Below are positions 14,043 to 21,400 of a stretch of 31,952 bases of DNA, piece by piece. Made by a program: the position numbers and the translations under genes. Positions within the stretch are counted from its first letter, which is position 1. Each line of letters begins with the position of its first letter. Origin of the DNA: a virus; IMG/VR virus record IMGVR_UViG_3300025133_000403, positions 1 to 31,952 of that record. One strand, 5' to 3'. Under the pieces are notes generated by a model. It saw only the letters and a program-made list of their open reading frames with translations, searched no databases and was not told the origin of the DNA.

Positions 14043-15894
14043 ATACCAACAATTTATACATTTAAGTAGGTATGCAAGACATCTACCTGATAAACAACGT
14101 AGAGAGACTTGGGAAGAAACTGTAAATAGATATATTAATTTTTTTACTGAGAGATTCAATGATGAATTTGATTTTTCTGAAGTAAAAGAAAATATATTAA
14201 ATCTAAAAGTTATGCCATCTATGAGGTGTTTGATGACTGCTGGTAAAGCATTAGACAGAGATAACGTAGCGGGATTTAATTGTAGTTATCTTCCAATAGA
14301 CAACCAAAGATCATTCGATGAGATAATGTATATCTTAATGTGTGGTACTGGAGTTGGTTTTAGTGTAGAAAGACAGTTTATCAATCAGTTACCACAAGTA
14401 TCTGAAGAATTTCATGATACCAATACTGTAGTACACGTAATGGATTCCAAAATGGGATGGGCTAGCGCTTACAGAGAGCTCATATCCCTGCTTTATTCAG
14501 GCAGGATACCATCGTGGGACGTTTCAAAAGTTCGTGCCGCTGGGGCAAGATTAAAGACCTTTGGTGGACGTTCCTCTGGGCCAGAACCACTGGAAGAATT
14601 ATTTAAGTTTACTGTAAATACTTTTATAAATGCCAAAGGGAGGAAACTAACCAGTATTGAATGTCATGATCTTTGTTGTAAGGTGGGTGATATAGTCGTA
14701 GTGGGGGGTGTAAGGAGATCAGCGCTGATTTCTTTATCTAATCTCAGTGATGACAGGATGCGAATAGCTAAGTCTGGAAATTGGTGGGAGCTCAACGGAC
14801 AGAGGGCGTTAGCTAATAATTCAGCATGTTACACTGAGACCCCTGATATGGCTCAATTTATGTCCGAGTGGCAAGCATTATATCTAAGTCACTCAGGAGA
14901 GCGTGGTATATTTAATAGAACTGCTGCTAAGAAGTTTTCCCCTGAGAGAAGGGATACTGATTGGGAATTTGGTACTAACCCATGTTCTGAGATTGTACTA
15001 AGACCTAATCAATTTTGTAATCTATCTGAGGTAATAGTAAGACCTAAGGATACACTTAAAGACCTGAAGAAGAAAGTAGAGATAGCTACTATAATTGGTA
15101 CTATGCAAGCTACACTAACTGATTTTAGATACTTAAGATCTTCTTGGAAAAAGAATACTGAAGAAGAAGCATTACTTGGAGTATCTTTGACTGGTATAAT
15201 GGATCACCCAACGCTTAGTACTACTAAAGACACAACTAAAAAATGGCTACGGGAGATGAGAAATGTGGCAATCAATACAAACGAGACTTGGGCACATAAG
15301 CTGGGTATTAATCCAAGCACTGCAATCACTTGCGTCAAGCCTAGTGGTACTGTTAGTCAGCTTACTGATACTGCTAGTGGTATACACCCTCGTCATAATG
15401 AATACTATATACGAACGGTGCGGCAAGACAACAAAGACCCATTAACTTCCTTTATGAAAGAGTTTGGATTTCCTAATGAACCAGCGTTTGGTAAAGAGAA
15501 TTCAACAACTGTATTTTCTTTTGGATGTAAGAGCCCTAAGGGAGCTGTTACTAGAAATGAACGTACAGCTATACAACAACTAGAACATTGGCTTGTGTAC
15601 CAAGAGAATTGGTGTGAGCACAAACCATCTATTACCGCTTACGTTAGAGAACATGAGTGGATGAAAGTTGGGGCTTGGGTATATGACCACTTCGATGCTA
15701 TAAGTGGAATATCTTTTTTACCTTACGATGGTGGAACTTACAAACAAGCACCATACACTGATTGCACTAAAGAAGAATATGAAGAAGCTGTTAGTAAGAC
15801 ACCTAAAGCTGATTGGTCATTCTTAGTTGAGGAAGATGACAATACAAGTAGTTCACAACAATTAGCTTGTACAGGCAATGCTTGTGAGATTTAA
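14023..15894 (+). CDS. nrdJ: Class II (adenosylcobalamin-dependent) ribonucleotide reductase
   Basis: Reduces ribonucleotides to deoxyribonucleotides using a B12-derived radical; 623 residues, monomeric RTPR-like type. Key residues are visible: C87 in FNCSYLP and C332 in QFCNLSE (the redox pair), the thiyl cysteine and acid in NPCSEI (C321, E323), CGTGVGFSVERQ (107-118), KPSGTVSQL (439-447), and the C-terminal shuttle pair C616/C621 (ACTGNACEI). It is shorter than Lactobacillus RTPR (about 740). The ribosome binding site is AAGGAA before 14023. It supplies dNTPs for phage replication without needing an NrdB partner, and implies that the host takes up or makes cobalamin. Confidence 0.93.
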   Translation: MNQLPTEYQQFIHLSRYARHLPDKQRRETWEETVNRYINFFTERFNDEFDFSEVKENILNLKVMPSMRCLMTAGKALDRDNVAGFNCSYLPIDNQRSFDEIMYILMCGTGVGFSVERQFINQLPQVSEEFHDTNTVVHVMDSKMGWASAYRELISLLYSGRIPSWDVSKVRAAGARLKTFGGRSSGPEPLEELFKFTVNTFINAKGRKLTSIECHDLCCKVGDIVVVGGVRRSALISLSNLSDDRMRIAKSGNWWELNGQRALANNSACYTETPDMAQFMSEWQALYLSHSGERGIFNRTAAKKFSPERRDTDWEFGTNPCSEIVLRPNQFCNLSEVIVRPKDTLKDLKKKVEIATIIGTMQATLTDFRYLRSSWKKNTEEEALLGVSLTGIMDHPTLSTTKDTTKKWLREMRNVAINTNETWAHKLGINPSTAITCVKPSGTVSQLTDTASGIHPRHNEYYIRTVRQDNKDPLTSFMKEFGFPNEPAFGKENSTTVFSFGCKSPKGAVTRNERTAIQQLEHWLVYQENWCEHKPSITAYVREHEWMKVGAWVYDHFDAISGISFLPYDGGTYKQAPYTDCTKEEYEEAVSKTPKADWSFLVEEDDNTSSSQQLACTGNACEI

Positions 15895-15899
15895 TTAAG

Positions 15900-16403
15900 A
15901 TGAGTCCTTACTACGAAGATTTGCAAATTGAACTATATTTTAATGCAGAAATATTTAGTGTAATAGCAAATCCTGATACACAATGGATAGATTATTATAG
16001 TTTCAATGCTTGTTTAATAGATAACAATATTTTAATTAAAGACAAATTTTATAATTGGTTACATAAAAAGCATCCCTTCAGAGCAGGCATTTTAAAAATG
16101 GAAGGTAAAACTATATATAATTGGCATAAAGATACTAATAGAGGTGTATGTATAAATACGGTACTTCCAACACCTCATACTTCCTTTACTTTTTTTAGAG
16201 AAACTGAACAACTAAATCATAGCTTAATTGAATTACAATACCATCCTGGAGGTAGATTTTTATTCAATAATCAAAAGGATCATATGGTTTTAAACTGTGG
16301 ATCACCAAGATTTCTATTAACAATTGAATTTGTAGAAAATAAAAACCAATTAACTTATCAAGATCTACTAAAAGAAATACGAAAAGATTATATAGGAGGA
16401 TAA
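15900..16403 (+). CDS. Putative 2-oxoglutarate/Fe(II)-dependent oxygenase-like protein
   Basis: 167 residues with an HxD...H...R pattern: NWHKDTNRGVCIN (H76, D78, R81), then DHMVLNCGSPRFLLTIEF (H128, N132, R137). Spacing and flanking strands resemble aspartyl/asparaginyl-hydroxylase-like 2OG oxygenases found in marine phages, where H, D and distal H bind iron and the final R binds 2-oxoglutarate. Function could be hydroxylation of a protein, nucleotide or small metabolite. It lies just after RNR (five bases) and before a DUF3310 gene. The assignment rests on motif spacing only, so moderate confidence. Confidence 0.6.
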   Translation: MSPYYEDLQIELYFNAEIFSVIANPDTQWIDYYSFNACLIDNNILIKDKFYNWLHKKHPFRAGILKMEGKTIYNWHKDTNRGVCINTVLPTPHTSFTFFRETEQLNHSLIELQYHPGGRFLFNNQKDHMVLNCGSPRFLLTIEFVENKNQLTYQDLLKEIRKDYIGG

Positions 16404-16407
16404 ACAG

Positions 16408-16623
16408 ATGAATCCTGATAACGTAAAAGATCCTAAGCACTATTCAAGATGGAAAATAGAGCCTGTTCAATTTATGATTGAAAATGAGATACCTTATGCC
16501 GAAGGCAATGTAATAAAATATGTAATGAGATGGAAATACAAAGGGGGGTTAGAGGATTTACATAAAGCCCAAGAATATTTAAACATACTAATTAAGAGTG
16601 AGTTGGAGAATAGCAGTGAATAG
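16408..16623 (+). CDS. DUF3310 family protein
   Basis: 71 residues matching the short phage family DUF3310: DPKHYSRWKIEPVQFMIEN and then EGNVIKYVMRWKYKGGLEDLHKAQEYLNIL read against the usual pattern of HY, IEPI, EGNVIKY, R-K--G--DL-KA--YL. The family is common in phages, is sometimes labelled nucleotide kinase-like, and has no firmly established role. There is a perfect AGGAGG ribosome binding site 5' of ATG 16408. The 3' end overlaps the next gene's GTG start. Confidence 0.85.
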   Translation: MNPDNVKDPKHYSRWKIEPVQFMIENEIPYAEGNVIKYVMRWKYKGGLEDLHKAQEYLNILIKSELENSSE

Positions 16624-16861
16624 CTACGTAATTAAAAGCACACATAGGTGGGAAAAATTTTATGAAATAATTGGAACTATTACTACAGTCGTTGGAGTAT
16701 ATCTCATATCAGAAGGATACTACGTACAAGGATTCTTAATAAATGGTTTCAGTGATATAGTGTGGGCTTGGTGGGCGTATCTTAAAAAGGCAAACTATTT
16801 AATAGCTTTGCAAATATTGCTATTCATTCTTATGATAAATGGGGTGTATAACAATCTATGA
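16616..16861 (+). CDS. Small three-span membrane protein (81 aa)
   Basis: I choose GTG 16616 because GGAGA lies six bases upstream; an in-frame GTG at 16598 would add six residues without a site. Three hydrophobic segments are predicted at about 16-33, 38-55 and 60-78 (IIGTITTVVGVYLIS; GFLINGFSDIVWAWWAYL; YLIALQILLFILMING), with a basic N-terminus. The organisation recalls small phage inner-membrane proteins distantly like PnuC-type transporters, but the similarity is not strong enough to name it. It overlaps DUF3310 at its start and the next gene by four bases (ATGA). Confidence 0.7.
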   Translation: MNSYVIKSTHRWEKFYEIIGTITTVVGVYLISEGYYVQGFLINGFSDIVWAWWAYLKKANYLIALQILLFILMINGVYNNL

Positions 16862-17118
16862 CAACCCCTAAGAAATTTAAAAAATATCCCTTAGTATTAA
16901 TAGAATGGTATGACCACGCTGGGGAAGGTGGTTGGGTTGAAATTAAGGATCTAGAAGATCCCCCCATACTCGCCAAAACTGTTGGGTGGTTAGTTAAAGA
17001 GGACAATTTAAGGTATCACGTTATGAATACCTTAACCAATGACGATGGACAGGGGGGTAACTCTGAAATACTTAAGGGGACTGTAAGATCTGCTAAGATT
17101 CTTAAAAAATCTTTTTAG
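16858..17118 (+). CDS. Hypothetical protein, last gene of the plus-strand block (86 aa)
   Basis: ATG 16858 overlaps the preceding stop. The product is soluble and probably beta-rich: YPLVLIEWYDHAGEGGWVEI, then TVGWLVKEDNLRYHVMNTL, and a basic end SAKILKKSF. The pattern of a short strand, an acidic/Gly turn, TVGWLV and a later strand is reminiscent of small conserved phage proteins of unknown function. The stop codon TAG (17116-17118) directly abuts the stop of the convergent minus-strand gene. A weak A/T hairpin with a short T-run lies over its 3' end (17095-17116). Confidence 0.7.
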   Translation: MTTPKKFKKYPLVLIEWYDHAGEGGWVEIKDLEDPPILAKTVGWLVKEDNLRYHVMNTLTNDDGQGGNSEILKGTVRSAKILKKSF

Positions 17119-17229
17119 CTACCAAGAACCAACTACGAATCCAAGAATAAAGTATCCAGCATACCAAATTATGGTAGGAAGCGATTGACAAAAATCAATT
17201 GCGTAATCTTTTATTTCATCAAATTTCAT
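17119..17229 (-). CDS. Tiny membrane protein, last gene of the minus-strand block (36 aa)
   Basis: Read directly from the minus strand: ATG complement at 17227-17229, stop complement at 17119-17121, preceded by a strong AAAGGAG ribosome binding site (about 17236-17242). The product has an acidic N-terminus (MKFDEIKDYAIDF) followed by one hydrophobic span (PTIIWYAGYFILGFVVGSW). It lies downstream of the lysis genes, so a role as an additional holin or spanin-like peptide is possible, but only by context. Confidence 0.6.
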   Translation of the reverse strand: MKFDEIKDYAIDFCQSLPTIIWYAGYFILGFVVGSW

Positions 17230-17246
17230 TTTATTACTCCTTTAGT

Positions 17247-17498
17247 TTATTCAGTATAATATCTTTTATCTTTTTTCTTTAATTTATAACCTAATTTTTT
17301 ATCAACATCTACCCCTTTCTGAAAAGTTGGATGTTTTCTTCCTTTTAAAAGCATACCTGTTTTAGGATCTCTACTAGGCCAATGGTTATCTTTACCTGCG
17401 CTTAATCCTGATTCTCTGGCAGTTTGATAATCATATCCAGATCCTTCTGGATCAAATTTATTACTATAAGTTTTGTTAACACCAGTATTATTTGACAT
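17247..17498 (-). CDS. Conserved phage protein of unknown function, lysis/virion end (83 aa)
   Basis: Polar protein with GYDYQTARESGL, HWPSRDPKTGMLLKGRKHPTF (about residues 39-59) and a Lys-rich C-terminus KLGYKLKKKDKRYYTE. The series HWPSR--TG--LKG--HPT is one I recognise as recurring in phage proteins, either as small stand-alone genes or as pieces of internal virion proteins; its function is not established. It is four-base-overlap or one-base coupled with the holin-like gene (both share 17498). Confidence 0.7.
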   Translation of the reverse strand: MSNNTGVNKTYSNKFDPEGSGYDYQTARESGLSAGKDNHWPSRDPKTGMLLKGRKHPTFQKGVDVDKKLGYKLKKKDKRYYTE

Positions 17499-17872
17499 TA
17501 GTTTTTACCAATTTTTTTAACACGTTCGAAACTTCTCGCACCAGCTAATCCAAGCATACCTAATAACACAGGCATCATTGTACTTATATCAGCTTGAGGA
17601 ACCATAATTCCAAATGGATCTGCTAATGGGCTAATTAAAAAGTTAACTGTAAATCCAGCTACACATACCCAAGCACATGCGGGACGCCATCCAGATTGAA
17701 ACCAATTACCTTTTGCTTCTTCTTTGTTTACTTCTATTTGAGCCAATGCAACTTCGTGTGCTTGTCTCTCAGCTAGGGTTGCTATCTCGTGAGCTAACTT
17801 TTGTTTAGTGTCAGCATCAGGGATAAATTTATCCAGTATTGAGGCTACTGGTCCTATAAGTGCTTGTAACAT
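17498..17872 (-). CDS. Holin-like protein (GTA-type three-TM holin family)
   Basis: Predicted to permeabilise the inner membrane at lysis. The N-terminus (MLQALIGPVASILDKFIPD) is amphipathic, residues 21-55 form a charged helix, then NWFQSGWRPACAWVCVAGF (56-74) leads into a membrane span (about 64-81), and a second span at 98-113 precedes a basic tail RSFERVKKIGKN. The charged helix followed by W-Q-GWRP and two spans is the hallmark of the holin-of-3-TMs family. 124 residues is the usual size. It is adjacent to the endolysin candidate, as in a lysis cassette. Confidence 0.8.
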   Translation of the reverse strand: MLQALIGPVASILDKFIPDADTKQKLAHEIATLAERQAHEVALAQIEVNKEEAKGNWFQSGWRPACAWVCVAGFTVNFLISPLADPFGIMVPQADISTMMPVLLGMLGLAGARSFERVKKIGKN

Positions 17873-17874
17873 TT

Positions 17875-18267
17875 CTAATCCTCTATAATTAAATCAAACT
17901 CATCTACGTCTTTTAAAATATTTATGAATTCCCTATACCCTCTTCCACTAGCAAGTACAGCAGCCTTGCCATTTAGCATACCGAATTCTTCAGCAATAAG
18001 TACACATCCCTGTGTGTTACGTTCACTATTCCCTTTGTGAAACAATATATGTGTTCTTCCTTCTACATCTAATATTTCAAATGTATCCCCAAATCTTGGA
18101 GACTTAACTCTCTTACAACTATAAGGCCCAGAAGGAATACAACTTATACCCTTTTTGTTATCTTCCCAAGAAGGCTCTAAAGTTACAGCAAATGGTGTAT
18201 CTACATTTATTAATACACCGAATGTAGCATCTTCATTCTCAGCTACTCTCTTCAGTTTTAATTCCAC
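17875..18267 (-). CDS. DUF5675-like protein, candidate endolysin
   Basis: 130 residues starting at GTG (18265-18267), with AGAGG upstream. Visible pattern: VAENEDATFGVLINVDTPFAVTLE-W at 8-34, IPSGPYSCKR (44-53), and ILFHKGNSERNTQGCVLI with H77, N80, T85, G87 and C88. The H...(S/T)xGC arrangement resembles L,D-transpeptidase-type cysteine enzymes, and the whole resembles the DUF5675 family, which often sits beside holins. Position two bases from the holin gene supports a role in cutting peptidoglycan cross-links. Enzymatic activity is inferred, not shown; no lysozyme or amidase motif is present elsewhere in the window. Confidence 0.65.
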   Translation of the reverse strand: MELKLKRVAENEDATFGVLINVDTPFAVTLEPSWEDNKKGISCIPSGPYSCKRVKSPRFGDTFEILDVEGRTHILFHKGNSERNTQGCVLIAEEFGMLNGKAAVLASGRGYREFINILKDVDEFDLIIED

Positions 18268-18469
18268 GTGAAACCTCTAATTTCTTTTTTTCTAAGCTAT
18301 AATTTACTTGCTTAAAATATATACTAACAAGCAATGAACAAAAAGCTATTCCTAAAGCAAACAAAGTTGAATAATGATTGACGTAGGCAGCTATACAAGC
18401 CCAACCTGAGCAACCATATGTTACGAAATCTATGGCCTTAACCACAGTTTCGGGATGTTTATAAATCAT
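18239..18469 (-). CDS. Small two-span membrane protein, holin-like (76 aa)
   Basis: Short N-terminus, then hydrophobic segments at about 14-31 (DFVTYGCSGWACIAAYV) and 33-51 (YSTLFALGIAFCSLLVSIYF), followed by a charged tail (SLEKKKLEVSRGIKTEESS). This matches class II holin architecture. It overlaps the endolysin candidate by 29 bases and the giant virion gene by four. With the three-TM holin-like gene nearby, this is either a second holin, an antiholin or an accessory membrane protein. Confidence 0.6.
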   Translation of the reverse strand: MIYKHPETVVKAIDFVTYGCSGWACIAAYVNHYSTLFALGIAFCSLLVSIYFKQVNYSLEKKKLEVSRGIKTEESS

Positions 18470-21400
18470 GATTTTTCCCTTTTGGGTTTTTTAGCTCTTG
18501 GATGTGCCCTGGGATCCATACTCAGTGGTCCAAGATTGTTGATTAAAAATTCTTCATAAAAGTCAGTTAAAGAGTCAACCCACTCAGAAGGAACGTTTGC
18601 TACTGGCGTCATCCTAGCCATCTCTCTAGCCAAAGCTCTTGGATTACCAGAAGTTGCAGCTGTTAGCATTCTTTCTGATTTACTAAATGCTGGTCCTAAG
18701 ACTACAGAAAGTTTTCCTGCTCCGTGAGAGTGAAAGATAGCATCCAAACCAAATTGAGATACGCCAGCAATACCCCATCTTTCAGCAGCTCTTATCATCC
18801 ATCTTGTTTTATCATCAGGAAATTTTGTTTTATAAAATGGATTTTCTTCACCATATCTTATTTCATCTGTGAGGATATTAGAAATATGAGCTGTTAGTAA
18901 CATAGCCATTCCAGTCCCAACAGCATAGGTTGCGTTTCTTCCTGAAACTAAAGGCATTCCATTATCTCTGTAAGCTTGATTTATATCAGCACCCCAACGT
19001 CTTAATACTGTATTACCAATTAAAGTTGGAAATGCTTTAAGATGCTTTAACCAAGCTAACCCAGGGTTTGAATGCCACATAGGAACAATAGCTGGATTAG
19101 GAGTTAACACTGAATCTTCTGCAAAAGTAAGAGCACCTTTCTTAAGTTTTTCATAGAAAGCACCTTCTAATTTATGTCCTTCTTTAGCCCATTTTATTCC
19201 TTCAGCTAAATCTAATCCATAATATTGCATCAACTTTTGCATTCTAACTTCTTCTTGTGGAAACATATTTAATTTTTTACCAGCAGCTTTACGAGTAAAG
19301 TAATCTCTTACCATAGCATCGTATGTTCCTACTGCCAGATTGTTCATCCATTTTGTCCAGTAGTAAAGACCATTAGCACGAAATACTAAATTACCAGCAA
19401 CAGTAAAATCACCAGCAAACATTTGATTCATTCTTTCCATAGCTGCTATATCACCAGCTTTTCTTATTTGCTCAGTGATAATCATAGACCTAGTTTTATC
19501 TTTACCAAACAATTTAATATCTTTATTTATAGATCTTAATAATTGTAATGGCAAAGTATGAAATAACTCCCGTCCCATAGCTTTGCTATAAGCCCTTACT
19601 CCACCATGATACATGGGTAGAGGAGCTTCAGTTAATGAAGCAACAGATGCTAAAGGTAAAAGAGCAGCATTTAAAAGAGTTATATAACCTTTTTGAAATG
19701 TAATCCATTTCTTATAAGTATCAGATTTATAAATATGCTGAAAAGCAGCCCATAAATCTAATACTTGTTGAACTTCATATTGTCTTAGAGGCCTTCCACC
19801 AGCAGCCGTAGATGCAGCTAATTCTGCGTTTGCTCTGTTGAGCCTATCGTACAATAATTCATTATATGGTCCATTTATTTTTGCATAGGATGTTCTTGCT
19901 GCCGTATCTTCTGCATATTTAGTCATTCTTTTATATACACTTTGTTCTAATAATGGTCCTAATTGAGCATCAGTAATATCAACAAGAACTCTTTCATAAT
20001 CAATACCACTAGCTTTCTTAGCAGCTACTTTAGCTTCTTTAGCATTTTTAGCAATACCTAAAGCCGCTACCTCACTTGCACGTAAAAATTCAGGAGTCAT
20101 TCTTACAGAACCATTGTTTTCTAAGGCGTAGTCAACCATTCTTTGAGCTGCTTCCCTGGCACTATTATTTTCAATTCCTTTACCAAGTTCATCCATAGCT
20201 TTTTTACTACTTTGAAATGCTTTAGTTAATATTTCAACTGCTTGTTCAGGATTTTTTTTCATCCACTTATGATCATAAACCCTGTGTAAGTGGCCCTTTG
20301 TATATTCTAAGTCTGTAAAAACTTCTTTAGCTTCTTTAAATATTTTATCATCCAAAGCTCTTATATCTTTAGCAGCTTGTTTCATATTGTTAGGTATCTT
20401 AGCCAGTACTTCAGGAGAAGTTGTTGGATCTAAAGCTAAAGATAATTGTTTATTTTGTTTTTCAGTTATGACCCATCCACCTCTACCACCAACTCTTCTA
20501 GGAGTAATATTTTTAAGACCTGGAACCCATTTAGGTTTTATCTTAAAGAATATATTATCTAAATCAGTCATATACTCACCAGTTTTGGTATGCCTCATTG
20601 AATGATAACTATCCATAACTTTAGGAGTTTTTGAGTAAGCTTCTGGCCTCCACAAACTATCTTGTATCTCAGCCATTGCTGGAGAAAGTTCTCTTAATTG
20701 CGTATTTGTACCTGGAAACTTAGAATCAGTTTTAAATATAGATATAGCTCTACCACCAGCTAAATTAATTAACCAATTGAGTCCACTCATCTGAGTACTA
20801 TCAAGCATTCCAACTCCTTTAGTAGCTGCTAAAACTTGAGGAGATGGTTCAACAGATTTCTCAACTGGTTTAGTTGGATCTATTTCTATATTTGTAGCGT
20901 CTTTTACTTTGTCTACTGATTTTGTTACCTGTTCAGGAACGGCTTTCCTAGCATTTAATACATCACTTATTTCAAATCCTTCTAACTTACCTTTGAATAT
21001 TTCTTCATAGGTTTTTAAGAAAGGATTAATTATATTTTCACCACCTTCCGCTGACACTTCTTTATCAATAGCTTCCTTTATAGACTTAGGACCTTTAGCA
21101 ACTTCTTCTTTAGGTATTATAGTTTCTTTAGCACTGCTCTTTATAGTATTAGCTTCAGAGTTATTATATACTTCACTATTTTTAACAGCATTACCCAAGG
21201 CTTTTACTTCAGGAGTTTCAGGAATAATCTTACCAGTACTTGCTATTTCTTGTAATTGAGCAACCTCATATTCAGAATAAAATACAGGTTTTCCGTCTTT
21301 TCCTTTTACATGATACCCTCTTTGTACAAGAGTTTCTCCAGCCTTAGCTGCTGCTTGACCAGCTTTTATATAAGTAGGATCTTGTTTAGTAGATAAAAAT

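Noticed and set aside
17095-17116. Hairpin AAGATT-CTTAAAA-AATCTT with a short T-run at the junction of the two gene blocks, as a terminator
   Set aside because: All stem pairs but two are A-T, the T-run is only three bases, and it lies inside the coding sequence; too weak to annotate as a terminator.
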